Below are positions 34,326 through 43,060 of a stretch of DNA of 64,000 nucleotides, piece by piece. The stretch's first letter is position 1. Each line of letters opens with the position of its first letter. Source of the DNA: Clostridia bacterium (GTDB lineage Bacteria; Bacillota; Clostridia; Oscillospirales; CAG-272); assembly GCA_017455905.1 (NCBI GenBank), contig JAFTLQ010000006.1, forward strand, positions 1 through 64,000, in the 5' to 3' direction. A program made the position numbers and the translations under genes. Under the pieces are notes generated by a model, which was not told the origin of the DNA, ran no database searches, and saw nothing but the letters and a program-made list of their open reading frames with translations.

Positions 34326-34949
34326 TTATGCGAAATATTTTCCCATGGCTTCCTCCATGCGGTCGCTGACTATCAGCTCGGCGATCTCCGGAGCCGCCTT
34401 CAGGACGGGCTCCATCGCCTCCAGGTCGGCCGTACCAAAGCGCGACAGCACCCAATCGGCCAGGTCGTAGTCCGGGCGGGGCTTGTTGCCGACGCCGATC
34501 TTGACGCGGGGGAAGGCATCGGAGCCGATGTGCTCGATAATGCTCTTGAGGCCGTTGTGACCGCCGGCCGAGCCCTTGCGGCGCAGACGCAGCTTGCCGG
34601 GAGGGAAGCTGATCTCATCGTGCAGCACGAGGATGTGCTCGGGGGGTATCTTATAAAAGGCAGCCGCTTCGCCGACGGCGACGCCGGAGTTATTCATCAG
34701 GGTCGTCGGCTTCATAAGAAGGACGCGGTGCGAGGCGATCGTCGCTTCACACGTGAGGGCGTGAAATTTGGCGCGATCGGTGCGCACACCGAGCGCCTGT
34801 GCGATTCGGTCGATGGCAAGGAAGCCGGCGTTGTGCCGCGTTTTTTCGTACGCGGATCCGACGTTGCCGAGACCGACGATCAACCATTCGACGGAGCCGC
34901 GGTCGGAGGAGCTTGATTCAATGGACTTGAACAGATCAAATATATTCAT
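34326..34949 (-). CDS. pth: Peptidyl-tRNA hydrolase
   Basis: It frees tRNA from prematurely released peptidyl-tRNA. From ATG 34949 the protein has 207 aa, with an extra N-terminal segment of about 20 residues before the usual LIVGLGNVGSAYEKTRHN opening (catalytic His). LMKPTTLMNNSG, HDEISFPPGKLRLR and GSAGGHNGLKSI complete the active site. An upstream ATG at 35012 would overlap nadE; no strong ribosome site decides between them. The second G in the usual GNPG is preceded here by V, not P. Confidence 0.93.
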   Translation of the reverse strand: MNIFDLFKSIESSSSDRGSVEWLIVGLGNVGSAYEKTRHNAGFLAIDRIAQALGVRTDRAKFHALTCEATIASHRVLLMKPTTLMNNSGVAVGEAAAFYKIPPEHILVLHDEISFPPGKLRLRRKGSAGGHNGLKSIIEHIGSDAFPRVKIGVGNKPRPDYDLADWVLSRFGTADLEAMEPVLKAAPEIAELIVSDRMEEAMGKYFA

Positions 34950-34996
34950 GAAGATATCCGATATTTGTAAAGTTTTATTTGTTTTTTGCTTGCTTT

Positions 34997-36892
34997 TTAA
35001 AAGTTTACCCATTCGGTGCTGTCCGCGTCGGAGGGCATACGGAAGTCACCGCGCGGGGACAGACCGACCGATCCGATCTTGGGACCGTCGGGCAGACAGG
35101 AGCGCTTGAATTGCTGAGAGAAGAAGCGGCGCAGGAACACGGTAAGCCACGAGCGGATGACGTCCTCCTCGTATACGCCGCGGAAGGTAGCGACCGCCAG
35201 ACGGCACAGCTTACTCGGCGTGTAGCCGTAGCGGACGGTATGGTAGAGAAAATAGTCGTGCAACTCGTACGGGCCGACGAGCCCCTCGGTGCACTGTGCG
35301 ATCTCCCCGTCCTTGGGCGGCAGAAGCTCGGGGCTGACGGGCGTTTCCAGCACATCGCGAAGCGTGGCGGCCACGTCGGCGTCACCGTCGGCCTCCGCCT
35401 GCTGTGCACAGTAGTCCACGATATGACGGATGAGAGTCTTCGGCACGTCGGCGTTGACGGCGTACATGGACATGTGATCCCCGTTGTAGGTGGCCCATCC
35501 GAGAGCCAGCTCCGACAGGTCGCCCGTTCCGACGACGAGACCGCCCTCGGCGTTGGCGATATCCATCAGCACCTGTGTGCGCTCACGTGCCTGCGCGTTT
35601 TCGTAGACGACGTCAAAGGCGTCCTGCGCGTGTCCGATGTCCTCAAAGTGACGGCTGACGGAGGCCTTGATATCGACGGTACGAAGCGTGGCACCGAGCT
35701 GCTCGGTCAGCGCCTCGGCGTTACTCTTGGTTCTCACCGTCGTTCCGAAGCAGGGCATCGTGACGGCAATCACCGATGTGCGTTCGCGTAGGAGAATGTC
35801 CATGGCGCGTACAGCAACGAGCAGGGCGAGGGTGGAGTCAAGACCGCCCGATATACCCAGCACGGCACAGCGTGCGTGCGAACGCTCCACGCGTGCGGCA
35901 AGGGCGCGCGCCTGCATATCCAGCGTGAGGGCGCACCGCGCACGAAGCTCGGCAGGGTCGCTCGGAACGAAGGGGAAGCGGCGCGGCGGATGCGTCAGCG
36001 CCGTTTCTGTCACGGTCAGCGTGAAGGGGCAGGCGGTATAGGCGGCATTGGCATGCTCCGATACGGAGGCACGCTTGCGGCGCTCGCTCACGATGCGGTC
36101 GAGGTCGAGCTCGGCGACGAGCGAGGCAGAGGTATCGAACGGCGCGGAGGCGGCGACGGTGCGACCGCGATCCATCAGCAGACGCTGACCGGCGAATAGA
36201 TAGTCGGTGCCGCTTTCGCCCTCGCCAGCGTTCGCATATATACCGGCACACGTGTGGCGCATAGTATAAGCCGACAGCACGGTGCGGCGTGCCTCGGCCG
36301 CGCCAATGAGCTCGGGGGAGGCGTCGAGATCCGCGATCAGCGTGGCACCGGCAGCGCAGGCATCGCGCACCGTCTGCTCATCGGAGCCGAACACGGGCGC
36401 GATGACAAGGGACGGCATGGTCGTACAGGGAAAGAGCAGATGCGCACCAAGGCGCGTGCGTTGCCCTGCATAGGTCAGCGTGCATACCTCAGCGGGCGCA
36501 GAGGAAAAATAGCGCGTGTCCTGCAGAGGACTGTGCGCGTCGGGTGCTTTGACCTTCAGGCCGAGAAGCTCGCCGCGGCATACGACGGCGGCGCAGTCGT
36601 ACAGCTTGCCCTCGTGTGCGACGGGCACGCCGAGGATGCAGACGATGTCCTTGTCACGGGTCTGCTCCATATAGTGAGCGAGCGCCGCCTGCGCACGGTC
36701 AAGGAGTGTCGTCTGAAAAAACAGGTCGGCACAGGTGGCGCCCGTGACCGAGAGCTCGGGGAATACGAGGACCTTGACACCGTCCGAGGCGGCCGTGCGG
36801 GTCAGCTTGATCGCTTCTTCGATGGTATACGTGGGGTTGGCCAGTCGGGAGGTCGGACAGGCCGCACCGACACGAATGAATCCGTCTTTCAT
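34997..36892 (-). CDS. nadE: Glutamine-dependent NAD+ synthetase
   Basis: It makes NAD+ from nicotinate adenine dinucleotide using ammonia from glutamine. The 631-aa protein has an N-terminal nitrilase-fold glutaminase domain (FPELSVTGATCADLFF; Glu of the triad visible) and a C-terminal synthetase domain with LGISGGLDSTLAL (PP-loop) and GTGDLSELALGW. The fused form fits Clostridia. It is the first gene of the nadE-pth-mfd-foldase-AEC run. Confidence 0.95.
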   Translation of the reverse strand: MKDGFIRVGAACPTSRLANPTYTIEEAIKLTRTAASDGVKVLVFPELSVTGATCADLFFQTTLLDRAQAALAHYMEQTRDKDIVCILGVPVAHEGKLYDCAAVVCRGELLGLKVKAPDAHSPLQDTRYFSSAPAEVCTLTYAGQRTRLGAHLLFPCTTMPSLVIAPVFGSDEQTVRDACAAGATLIADLDASPELIGAAEARRTVLSAYTMRHTCAGIYANAGEGESGTDYLFAGQRLLMDRGRTVAASAPFDTSASLVAELDLDRIVSERRKRASVSEHANAAYTACPFTLTVTETALTHPPRRFPFVPSDPAELRARCALTLDMQARALAARVERSHARCAVLGISGGLDSTLALLVAVRAMDILLRERTSVIAVTMPCFGTTVRTKSNAEALTEQLGATLRTVDIKASVSRHFEDIGHAQDAFDVVYENAQARERTQVLMDIANAEGGLVVGTGDLSELALGWATYNGDHMSMYAVNADVPKTLIRHIVDYCAQQAEADGDADVAATLRDVLETPVSPELLPPKDGEIAQCTEGLVGPYELHDYFLYHTVRYGYTPSKLCRLAVATFRGVYEEDVIRSWLTVFLRRFFSQQFKRSCLPDGPKIGSVGLSPRGDFRMPSDADSTEWVNF

Positions 36893-36922
36893 ACACAGGA
36901 CTCCTATGCATAGTTTTTTCTT

Positions 36923-36951
36923 ATTTTAGCATACAATCGCGCGAAAGTCAA
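36923..36951 (-). promoter_or_regulatory. nadE operon promoter
   Basis: On the minus strand TTGACT (36951-36946), 17-nt spacer, TAAAAT (36928-36923), about 31 nt before the start codon. Confidence 0.82.
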
Positions 36952-37013
36952 TTCAAATATAAGAGATATGCCTCGCTGTACCTAAAAATTTTTTGAGATT
37001 TTCAAAAAAAGGG

Positions 37014-37042
37014 TTGACAAAGCTCGTTTTGTTTGGTATAAT
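37014..37042 (+). promoter_or_regulatory. tRNA-Thr promoter
   Basis: Perfect consensus TTGACA, 17-nt spacer, TATAAT, 26 nt before the tRNA. Confidence 0.93.
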
Positions 37043-37068
37043 AGCATGCGCATATGTGAGCATGGTAT

Positions 37069-37144
<76 letters not shown>

Positions 37145-37149
37145 GACAC

Positions 37150-37184
37150 CCCCGAGGACAACCGTCCTCGGGGCTTTGGCTTTT
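37150..37184 (+). terminator. tRNA-Thr terminator
   Basis: CCCCGAGGAC and GTCCTCGGGG, 4-nt loop, followed by a T-rich tail. Confidence 0.88.
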
Positions 37185-37278
37185 CAGGAGCATTTCTGTG
37201 TCGAAAAGCCCGTGGGTCGATTTTTTTAAAAAAAACGGCTATTGTTAGTATATAGCAGATAGTTATAGGACAACGCGT

Positions 37279-38166
37279 ATGAGTGAATTTTTTCATGAGG
37301 TTTTGCTGGAGGGTCTGATCGACACGCTCAAGATCATGCCCTTCCTGTTTTTGACCTATCTTTTGATGGAGTTTATCGAGCATCGTGCCGCCGGGCGTAC
37401 GCAGGACCTTGTCCGTCGCGCCGGCTCGTTCGGCCCCTTGCTCGGCGGTCTTGTCGGCGCCGTGCCGCAGTGCGGCTTTTCCGCCGCGGCGGCGAGCCTG
37501 TACGCCGGGCGCATCCTTTCGGTGGGCACGCTGCTCGCGGTGTTCCTGTCCACCTCGGACGAGATGCTGCCGCTTTTGATCTCAGGCGGTGCGCCCGTCG
37601 GGCGTATTCTGTCGCTCGTCGGCATTAAGGTGGCGGTCGGTATCCTCGTCGGCTTCGCCGCTGACCTTATCCTGCGCCTGTGCCGTCGGGAGAAGGAGGA
37701 GCTGTGCGTGCATAGCCTGTGCGAGGACGAGGGCTGTCATTGCGAAAAGGGTATCCTTCGCTCGGCCCTTCATCATACGCTCCACATCACCATCTTTCTG
37801 TTCCTTGTGACGGTCGGCATCGGAACGGTCGTCTTCTTCGTCGGCGAGGACCTTCTCAAGGACGTGCTGTATGACCGTCCCTTCGTCAGCCATCTTATCG
37901 CGCTGCTCGTCGGCTTTATCCCCAACTGCGCCGCCTCGGTCGCCTTGACCGAGCTGTACCTCGGCGGCTTTGTGACCGCCGGCACGCTTTTGTCGGGGCT
38001 TTTGCCCGGTGCGGGCGTCGGTCTGCTCGTGCTGCTGCGTACCAACAAGCGTGTGAAGGAAAACGTCCTCATCGTACTGACGCTGGCTCTCGTCGGCCTG
38101 ACCGTCGGTCTGCTCGTCGATCTGACGGGCCTATCGGACGCCTTGCTTCGTATTGGCATCGGGTGA
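37279..38166 (+). CDS. ArsP_2-type putative heavy-metal (manganese/arsenic) exporter
   Basis: The 295-aa membrane protein has about eight to ten helices in two similar halves: VGAVPQCGFSAAAASLYAG and VGFIPNCAASVALTELYLGG. These are the signature of the family annotated as putative manganese transporter / ArsP_2. A cytoplasmic loop CVHSLCEDEGCHCEKG (near residues 142-158) is Cys/His-rich and may bind metal. It is a single-gene unit; substrate inferred only from the family. Confidence 0.82.
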   Translation: MSEFFHEVLLEGLIDTLKIMPFLFLTYLLMEFIEHRAAGRTQDLVRRAGSFGPLLGGLVGAVPQCGFSAAAASLYAGRILSVGTLLAVFLSTSDEMLPLLISGGAPVGRILSLVGIKVAVGILVGFAADLILRLCRREKEELCVHSLCEDEGCHCEKGILRSALHHTLHITIFLFLVTVGIGTVVFFVGEDLLKDVLYDRPFVSHLIALLVGFIPNCAASVALTELYLGGFVTAGTLLSGLLPGAGVGLLVLLRTNKRVKENVLIVLTLALVGLTVGLLVDLTGLSDALLRIGIG

Positions 38167-38303
38167 TCGGGTCACGGTACGCCGTACGCAGATCGCCTTA
38201 GCGTTGTGCCCCTGCGGACACGAGCCTTCGGTTGATATATGAAACAAAAAGAGGAACCGACGCTTGGGTGATGTCCTCAAACGCAGGTTTAACAAAATAG
38301 CAG

Positions 38304-38352
38304 AAAAGCACTTATGATGAACGATAAAGAATCGTCTGTCATAAGTGCTTTT
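38304..38352 (+). repeat. Hairpin module AAAAGCACTTATGA heading the palindrome mosaic
   Basis: AAAAGCACTTATGA (38304-38317) pairs perfectly with TCATAAGTGCTTTT (38339-38352); a small inner stem ACGAT/ATCGT fills the loop. It may terminate the exporter transcript. A related hairpin with the same CACTTAT core occurs at 62172-62209. Confidence 0.75.
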
Positions 38353-38386
38353 GCGTTGCTTTTGTCTTATTTGCCCGATGGTTACG

Positions 38387-38566
38387 GTGAAGTTTTCGCT
38401 CACGCGAAAGTGAAGTTGCTTTGCAGTGAAGTTTGCTGCTTTGCAAAGCAAAGTAGCAAGTGAAGTTAAGTTTGCCCCTCACTTTGACGAAGGCAAAACT
38501 TCACTATCCGCAGGATAACTTCACTTACATAGTAAACTTCACTTGCCCGTAAGGGCAAACTTAGTT
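38387..38566. repeat. Palindrome mosaic: AGTGAAGTT repeats, then inverted AACTTCACT repeats, each spaced by a different small palindrome
   Basis: Four forward (A)GTGAAGTT copies start at 38387, 38409, 38425 and 38459. They switch at a central dyad (TTTGCC...GGCAAA, 38471-38496) to inverted AACTTCACT copies at 38497, 38517 and 38535 and a degenerate one at 38558. Spacers are unrelated palindromes: TTCGC/GCGAA, GC/GC, TGCT.CTTTG/CAAAG.AGCA, ATCC/GGAT, TAC/GTA, TGCCC/GGGCA. The linkers of the two halves can pair, so the whole is a nested fold with side hairpins. I do not know its function. Confidence 0.85.
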
Positions 38567-38608
38567 AATGGGCGTACTCGAAAACTGCATTTTCGGGCAC
38601 GCCCATTT
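38567..38608 (+). other. Closing hairpin of the palindrome mosaic
   Basis: AATGGGCGT and ACGCCCATT form the outer stem and CGAAAA/TTTTCG the inner stem; a T-containing tail follows. It could be a terminator. Confidence 0.6.
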
Positions 38609-38674
38609 TGTTCGTACTCCTTTTTCGTGCAAAGCAAGGGGCGTGTTACCGCCCGGTTTATGGGCATAGGATCT

Positions 38675-39541
38675 TTACATACATATCGCCATAATGAGCG
38701 TGCCGATCACCATCAGAGCAAGACCGAAAAAGGCCTTTTTTGACAACTTTTCTTTGAATATAACGTAGGATAAGGCGATCGTTACGACAATACTCAGCTT
38801 GTCCACCGGTACGACTACGCTGACGATGCCGTTTCGTATGGCGTAATAATAGCAAAGCCACGAGGCACCGGTCGCTACGCCCGAAAGGCAGATGAACAAA
38901 AGCTCCTTTTTGTCCAACCCCTTCAGCTGCCTGTGCTCGCCCTTGGCAAAGACGATGCCCCAAGCCATTACGAGCACGACGATGGTGCGAATGGCGGTGC
39001 CGAGGTTGGATTCTACGCCTGATATGCCGATCTTGGCAAGGATCGAGGTCAGCGCCGCAAACACGGCGGACAATACCGCGTAAACGATCCACCGTTTACC
39101 CTTCGTTTCCTTGTCGGTGACCTTTTTTTCGATCATAAGGTAGATACCGACGCCGAGAAGTGCCGTGCTGATGAGCTTGACGGCCAGATGGTGCGTCTCG
39201 GAAAACAAGAGGATAGCGAGGAGCACCGATAGGATGGTGCTGGATTTATCGATGGGGGCGACCTTGTTTACGTCGGCCAGGGACAAGGCCTTGAAATAGC
39301 ATATCCACGAGGCACCCGTCGCCAGTCCCGACAGAATGAGAAATATCCATGATCGCGGTGCAATGGCGGTGATCGTGTCCAGCGAGCCGACGATACCTAC
39401 CATCAGCAGCGAAAACAGCAGCACAACGACCGTGCGAAGGGCCGTTGCCACGTCCGAGCTTGTTTTGCGTATGCCGCACTTGGCGAGTATGGTCGTCAGC
39501 CCCGCAAATACCGCCGATGCGATGGCCGCTATCAGCCACAT
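38675..39541 (-). CDS. DMT-superfamily (EamA) transporter
   Basis: The 288-aa protein has ten membrane helices formed by two homologous EamA halves, each opening with a similar stretch (AVFAGLTTILAKCGI and AVFAALTSILAKIGI) and carrying SGLATGASWICYF or SGVATGASWLCYY. Family members export amino acids or metabolites; substrate unknown. AGGAGG and AAGGA lie upstream of ATG 39541. Confidence 0.87.
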   Translation of the reverse strand: MWLIAAIASAVFAGLTTILAKCGIRKTSSDVATALRTVVVLLFSLLMVGIVGSLDTITAIAPRSWIFLILSGLATGASWICYFKALSLADVNKVAPIDKSSTILSVLLAILLFSETHHLAVKLISTALLGVGIYLMIEKKVTDKETKGKRWIVYAVLSAVFAALTSILAKIGISGVESNLGTAIRTIVVLVMAWGIVFAKGEHRQLKGLDKKELLFICLSGVATGASWLCYYYAIRNGIVSVVVPVDKLSIVVTIALSYVIFKEKLSKKAFFGLALMVIGTLIMAICM

Positions 39542-39576
39542 ATCCTTTGTCCTCCTGTGTCGTAGGCTTACCGACC

Positions 39577-39588
39577 GACCGTTCGGTC
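39577..39588. promoter_or_regulatory. Operator-like inverted repeat in the DMT transporter leader
   Basis: GACCGTTCGGTC, a 5-bp inverted repeat with 2-nt centre, extended by further CGAC/GTCG-like half-sites on its left. TetR-type sites often look like this, but no regulator gene adjoins. Confidence 0.45.
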
Positions 39589-39625
39589 CCGAAGGGGATC
39601 CAAGAGAGTCGTCTGTACGACAGTC

Positions 39626-39654
39626 ATTATAGCGATGCTCGATCGGGATATCAA
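39626..39654 (-). promoter_or_regulatory. DMT transporter promoter
   Basis: On the minus strand TTGATA (39654-39649), 17-nt spacer, TATAAT (39631-39626). Confidence 0.8.
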
Positions 39655-39702
39655 GCCGTATGGAAAATTTTACGGAAGCACCGACCTTCGATATAGCGAG
39701 TG

Positions 39703-41043
39703 CTACGTCGGAGGCCTGTGCTTCAGGTCGTCCGTGGCCGGATTATCGATCAGCGCACCGTCCTCGGCAAAGCGCGAGCCGTGACAGGGACAGTCCCACG
39801 AATGCTCGGCGGCGTTGTATTTGAGGGCGCAGCCCAGGTGCGGACAGCGGGGGGCCATCGGCGTCAGCAGGTTAAACAGCGTTTCATAGGCGTTTACGGC
39901 CAGCTGCGGGCGAAGGATGCTTCGCGACGGCGAGAACACGTCGGCATACGGAGCAGGCTTCCCACCGATAAGATCCGATAGGATCATAGCCGACACCATC
40001 GCCGAGGTCATCCCCCACTTGTTGAACCCGGTTGCCACGTATACGTCGGGGGTGCCTTTGGCATACGGTCCGATATACGGAACGCCGTCCAGGGTCATGC
40101 AGTCCTGCGTGGCCCACCTCGCCACGATGCGGGCGTTTGTATAATGCTGCTGTGCGAAGGCCTCCGGCTCGCGCCAGCCTCCGCCGCTTTTGCCCGTGCG
40201 ATGCCCACCGCCGCCGAGGAGCAAGAGGTTGCCGTGCATACGGAAGGACAGCCCCTTGTCCGACGCATCCACGTACATGCCGTCGACATCGGGTGCGCCG
40301 TCCAACGCCAGGACGTACGAGCGGTGCTGATACATTTTCAAAAAATACCCGCCGTGTTTATTGACGATGGGAAAATGCGTGGCAACGATCATCCGTTTAC
40401 AGTGGATTGTGCCGTGCTGCGTGACGGCCGTGCCTTGTCCCAGCTCCAGGACCTTGGTGTGTTCATAGATGGGTAGATCTCGTGCGATCGCAAACAGGAA
40501 GGACAGCGGATGAAACTGCGCTTGCTCCTTGACGCGCACAGCGCCCGCGACCTTGAAGGGGAGCGGCAGCTCGTCGAAGACGTCCGCCCGGACGCCTAAG
40601 CGACGCAAGGCATCCGCCTCGCGCTCGATCGCCGCGCGGTCATGTAGGGAATACACGTAGGCGTCCTTTTCCTCGTACTCGCAGGGAAACGTTCGACACA
40701 GGTCGGCATAGAGCTCACACGCCTGCCGCTGTGCCTGCAGGTACAGCCGCGCCCGATCGTATCCAAAGCGACGGATCAGCTTGTCATACAGCAGGCCGTG
40801 GCCGAGCGTGATCTTTGCCGTCGTGCCCTTTGTGATCCCGCTGCCAATGCGGTCAGCCTCCACGAGAAGACAATCCACGCCTGCCTTCTTTAACCAATAG
40901 GCGCACAGGACTCCCGTGATGCCGCCGCCGATGATCAGAACGTCCGTGTGCTTGCTTTCCTTCAGCGGCTCAAAGGACACGCGCTCCGCCTGCCGTTCCC
41001 AAATGGACGCCGCATGCTCACCGCCGCTTTCGTTTTGTTCCAT
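39703..41043 (-). CDS. FAD-dependent oxidoreductase with C-terminal Rieske [2Fe-2S] domain
   Basis: The 446-aa flavoprotein has a DAO-type FAD fold: VLIIGGGITGVLCAYWL dinucleotide site near residue 35 and GTPDVYVATGFNKWGMT near the end of the FAD domain. It is fused to a Rieske cluster domain (residues 370-446) with CPHLGC and CPCHGSRF, the two Cys-His pairs. Such fusions oxidise amines or sugars and pass electrons to the cluster; the substrate is unknown. ATG 41043 follows GGGAGGTGAAGGA; an upstream ATG at 41091 is rejected. Confidence 0.88.
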   Translation of the reverse strand: MEQNESGGEHAASIWERQAERVSFEPLKESKHTDVLIIGGGITGVLCAYWLKKAGVDCLLVEADRIGSGITKGTTAKITLGHGLLYDKLIRRFGYDRARLYLQAQRQACELYADLCRTFPCEYEEKDAYVYSLHDRAAIEREADALRRLGVRADVFDELPLPFKVAGAVRVKEQAQFHPLSFLFAIARDLPIYEHTKVLELGQGTAVTQHGTIHCKRMIVATHFPIVNKHGGYFLKMYQHRSYVLALDGAPDVDGMYVDASDKGLSFRMHGNLLLLGGGGHRTGKSGGGWREPEAFAQQHYTNARIVARWATQDCMTLDGVPYIGPYAKGTPDVYVATGFNKWGMTSAMVSAMILSDLIGGKPAPYADVFSPSRSILRPQLAVNAYETLFNLLTPMAPRCPHLGCALKYNAAEHSWDCPCHGSRFAEDGALIDNPATDDLKHRPPT

Positions 41044-41080
41044 TCCTTCACCTCCCAAACATACGGGTAGTGTTCCCGTT

Positions 41081-42193
41081 TTAGGGGGCATCCATACGCT
41101 CCTTTTCTTTTACGTCCTGTGCGATCCGTTCGGCGATCGCCTGCGCGGCGCCGTGCGTCCCCGTCAGCGCCGAAAGGCGGCGCGCCTCGGCATCGACGGG
41201 CGGCGCTTGCTCGATCGCACGTATGCAGGCGTTGGCTATGGTGAATACGCGCGCGGGGGAGCGTCCCGTCAATGTGAGCTCCCCGCGCGAAAGCTCCGCC
41301 TCCCGCTCGGTGACGTCGCGCAGCACCAGCGTGCGCACGCCGAGATACGCCGCCTCCTCCTGTACGCCGCCCGAGTCGGTAAGGACGAGATCGGCACACA
41401 GCAGCTGCTCGTAAAAGGCACGCGGCCCCATTGGCTTGCACAGATGCGCACGGGCGGTATGCCCGAGGACGTCCTGCGCTACCTCCTTTGCCGTCGGGTG
41501 CATAGGAAAGAACAGATCAAAGGCGGGATGCGCGTCGAGCAGGCGCCGTATCGATACCAGCAGGCGACGGCGCAGGGAGGTATCGGTCTCCCGTCGGTGC
41601 AGGGTCAAAAGGAGGCGGTAACGGCCGTCGCTTGGGTGTGTGTGGCACGAGGGAAGGATGGCGTGCAGCGCATCGAGGACGGTATTGCCGACGCAAGCCA
41701 CGGAGGATGGCGCGACCCCCTCGCGTAGCAGGTGGGCGCGTGCTTGCTCCGTCGTGGCAAAATGCACCGACGCCATCGCCGTCAAGGCGCGGCGCAGCAT
41801 CTCCTCGGGGTACGGCTCGTCGTAGACGCCCGTGCGAAGCCCCGCCTCCATGTGATACAGAGGTATGTGCCGAAAAAAGGCGCAAAGCCCACCCGCAAAG
41901 GCGGACAGCGTGTCGCCCTGTACGACGACGGCGCACGGTGTGAGTGCCGCAAGGGCGTGATCGATCGGGGGGAGCATGGCGGTCAGCGTATTGGTGAGTG
42001 TGCCCTCGCCCCTTGCGGGAAGGCGAAGGTCGGGCAGTATACCGAACAGGTCAAAGACCTCCTCCGCCAGATGCGTGTGCTGGGCGGTGAATAGCACGCG
42101 CGTCGGGATCGACGCGCATCGCAGCGCACGCACCACGGGCAACACCTTGATCGCCTCCGGTCGCGTGCCGAGAATACATAGCACGGGATGCAT
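41081..42193 (-). CDS. wecB: UDP-N-acetylglucosamine 2-epimerase (non-hydrolysing)
   Basis: It interconverts UDP-GlcNAc and UDP-ManNAc for teichoic-acid linkage or capsule sugars. The 370-aa protein has ILGTRPEAIKVLPV at the N-terminus, VQGDTLSAFAG, HMEAGLRTG, and LTDSGGVQEEAAYLG (UDP site). GGAGG precedes ATG 42193. No glycan cluster adjoins it; the FAD/Rieske gene follows 37 nt later. Confidence 0.92.
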   Translation of the reverse strand: MHPVLCILGTRPEAIKVLPVVRALRCASIPTRVLFTAQHTHLAEEVFDLFGILPDLRLPARGEGTLTNTLTAMLPPIDHALAALTPCAVVVQGDTLSAFAGGLCAFFRHIPLYHMEAGLRTGVYDEPYPEEMLRRALTAMASVHFATTEQARAHLLREGVAPSSVACVGNTVLDALHAILPSCHTHPSDGRYRLLLTLHRRETDTSLRRRLLVSIRRLLDAHPAFDLFFPMHPTAKEVAQDVLGHTARAHLCKPMGPRAFYEQLLCADLVLTDSGGVQEEAAYLGVRTLVLRDVTEREAELSRGELTLTGRSPARVFTIANACIRAIEQAPPVDAEARRLSALTGTHGAAQAIAERIAQDVKEKERMDAP

Positions 42194-42202
42194 ACGGCCT
42201 CC

Positions 42203-42235
42203 GAAAAAAAGACTACCCGAGAGATCTCGGGTAGT
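42203..42235 (-). terminator. Terminator after the 42266 gene
   Basis: ACTACCCGAGA and TCTCGGGTAGT form a perfect palindrome (42212-42235) followed, on the minus strand, by a T-run. Confidence 0.88.
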
Positions 42236-42265
42236 GCATGGTATGCGTATGTGTGCGCCGATATG

Positions 42266-42883
42266 TCACCGTTCGGTCGGCTCGTCGTCCTCGATGACGG
42301 TACCGTCGGTATCGAAGCTGACGGCAAAGGTCAGGCGGATCTCGCGCCGCTCGTTGACCGTAGACGCGGTGAGCGTGCCCATCGGCGTCGTGAGACTGTA
42401 CGGCGGTTGCGCAAAGAGCGCCGCGGTGTCGATGCCCTCTATCTTATAAAAGGAAAGCAAGCGCAGCACGGACGCCTTGCCGCCGACGGCCTTACAGCGC
42501 AGTTGACAAAAGGGCTGTGCGTCCTCGTCCTTTATAAAGGCCAGCGTGGGCGTTCCTTCGTCGCAGCCGATGACCTCCACGCGCAGCTTGTGATGCGGCA
42601 GGACGGTGAGGACCAGCGTTTTATCCTTGACGAGGAGCACCTTGTCGCGCGAGGAATACCGTCCGACGGTGCGCACGTCCTCGTACGAAAAGCGAACCAG
42701 GCGGAAGAAATACAGAAAATCAAAGAGGATCAAGCCGCAGAAAACGACGATCATGGGATACAGACGCACGACGGTCGTCATGCGTCCATTGTAGTATAGA
42801 GCGATCGCCAGGACGAGGAGCAGCGGCAGCTCGGTCAGGAAATACCGCCATTTGGTGGACGTCATGTATATGCGTTTTTTCAT
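42266..42883 (-). CDS. Two-helix membrane protein of unknown function
   Basis: The 205-aa protein has two membrane helices near the N-terminus (about residues 15-32 and 40-58) and a cytoplasmic beta-rich domain (VRTVGRYSSRDKVLLVKDK...) resembling a PH-like fold. No family is recognised. ATG 42883 has GAAAGG upstream. It is transcribed alone from a clear promoter. Confidence 0.65.
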   Translation of the reverse strand: MKKRIYMTSTKWRYFLTELPLLLVLAIALYYNGRMTTVVRLYPMIVVFCGLILFDFLYFFRLVRFSYEDVRTVGRYSSRDKVLLVKDKTLVLTVLPHHKLRVEVIGCDEGTPTLAFIKDEDAQPFCQLRCKAVGGKASVLRLLSFYKIEGIDTAALFAQPPYSLTTPMGTLTASTVNERREIRLTFAVSFDTDGTVIEDDEPTER

Positions 42884-42917
42884 AAGGTGCCTTTCCTTTC
42901 GGCGTGTCGTATACCTT

Positions 42918-42946
42918 ATTATACCGCACAAGCGCGTGCAATGCAA
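42918..42946 (-). promoter_or_regulatory. Promoter of the 42266 gene
   Basis: On the minus strand TTGCAT (42946-42941), 17-nt spacer, TATAAT (42923-42918). Confidence 0.8.
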
Positions 42947-43025
42947 GGGGAAATTGTAAACTTGTATATTCCGTACAAAAAGAGATTTTTCTTTTGTGCA
43001 AAAGGGAGAAAAGTACAAAAGGATA

Positions 43026-43054
43026 TTGACATCGGGCGAAATATTTGTTATACT
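43026..43054 (+). promoter_or_regulatory. Promoter of the riboswitch-flotillin unit
   Basis: TTGACA, 17-nt spacer, TATACT; transcription would begin at the riboswitch. Confidence 0.88.
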
Positions 43055-43060
43055 AAAGAC

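Noticed and set aside
38387-38566. Array considered as CRISPR
   Set aside because: Repeats are only 8-9 nt, reverse orientation halfway, spacers are short palindromes of uneven length, and no cas genes are present.
38543-38743. 66-codon plus-strand ORF after the mosaic
   Set aside because: It runs through the closing hairpin and into the transporter's 3' end, with no ribosome site or family.
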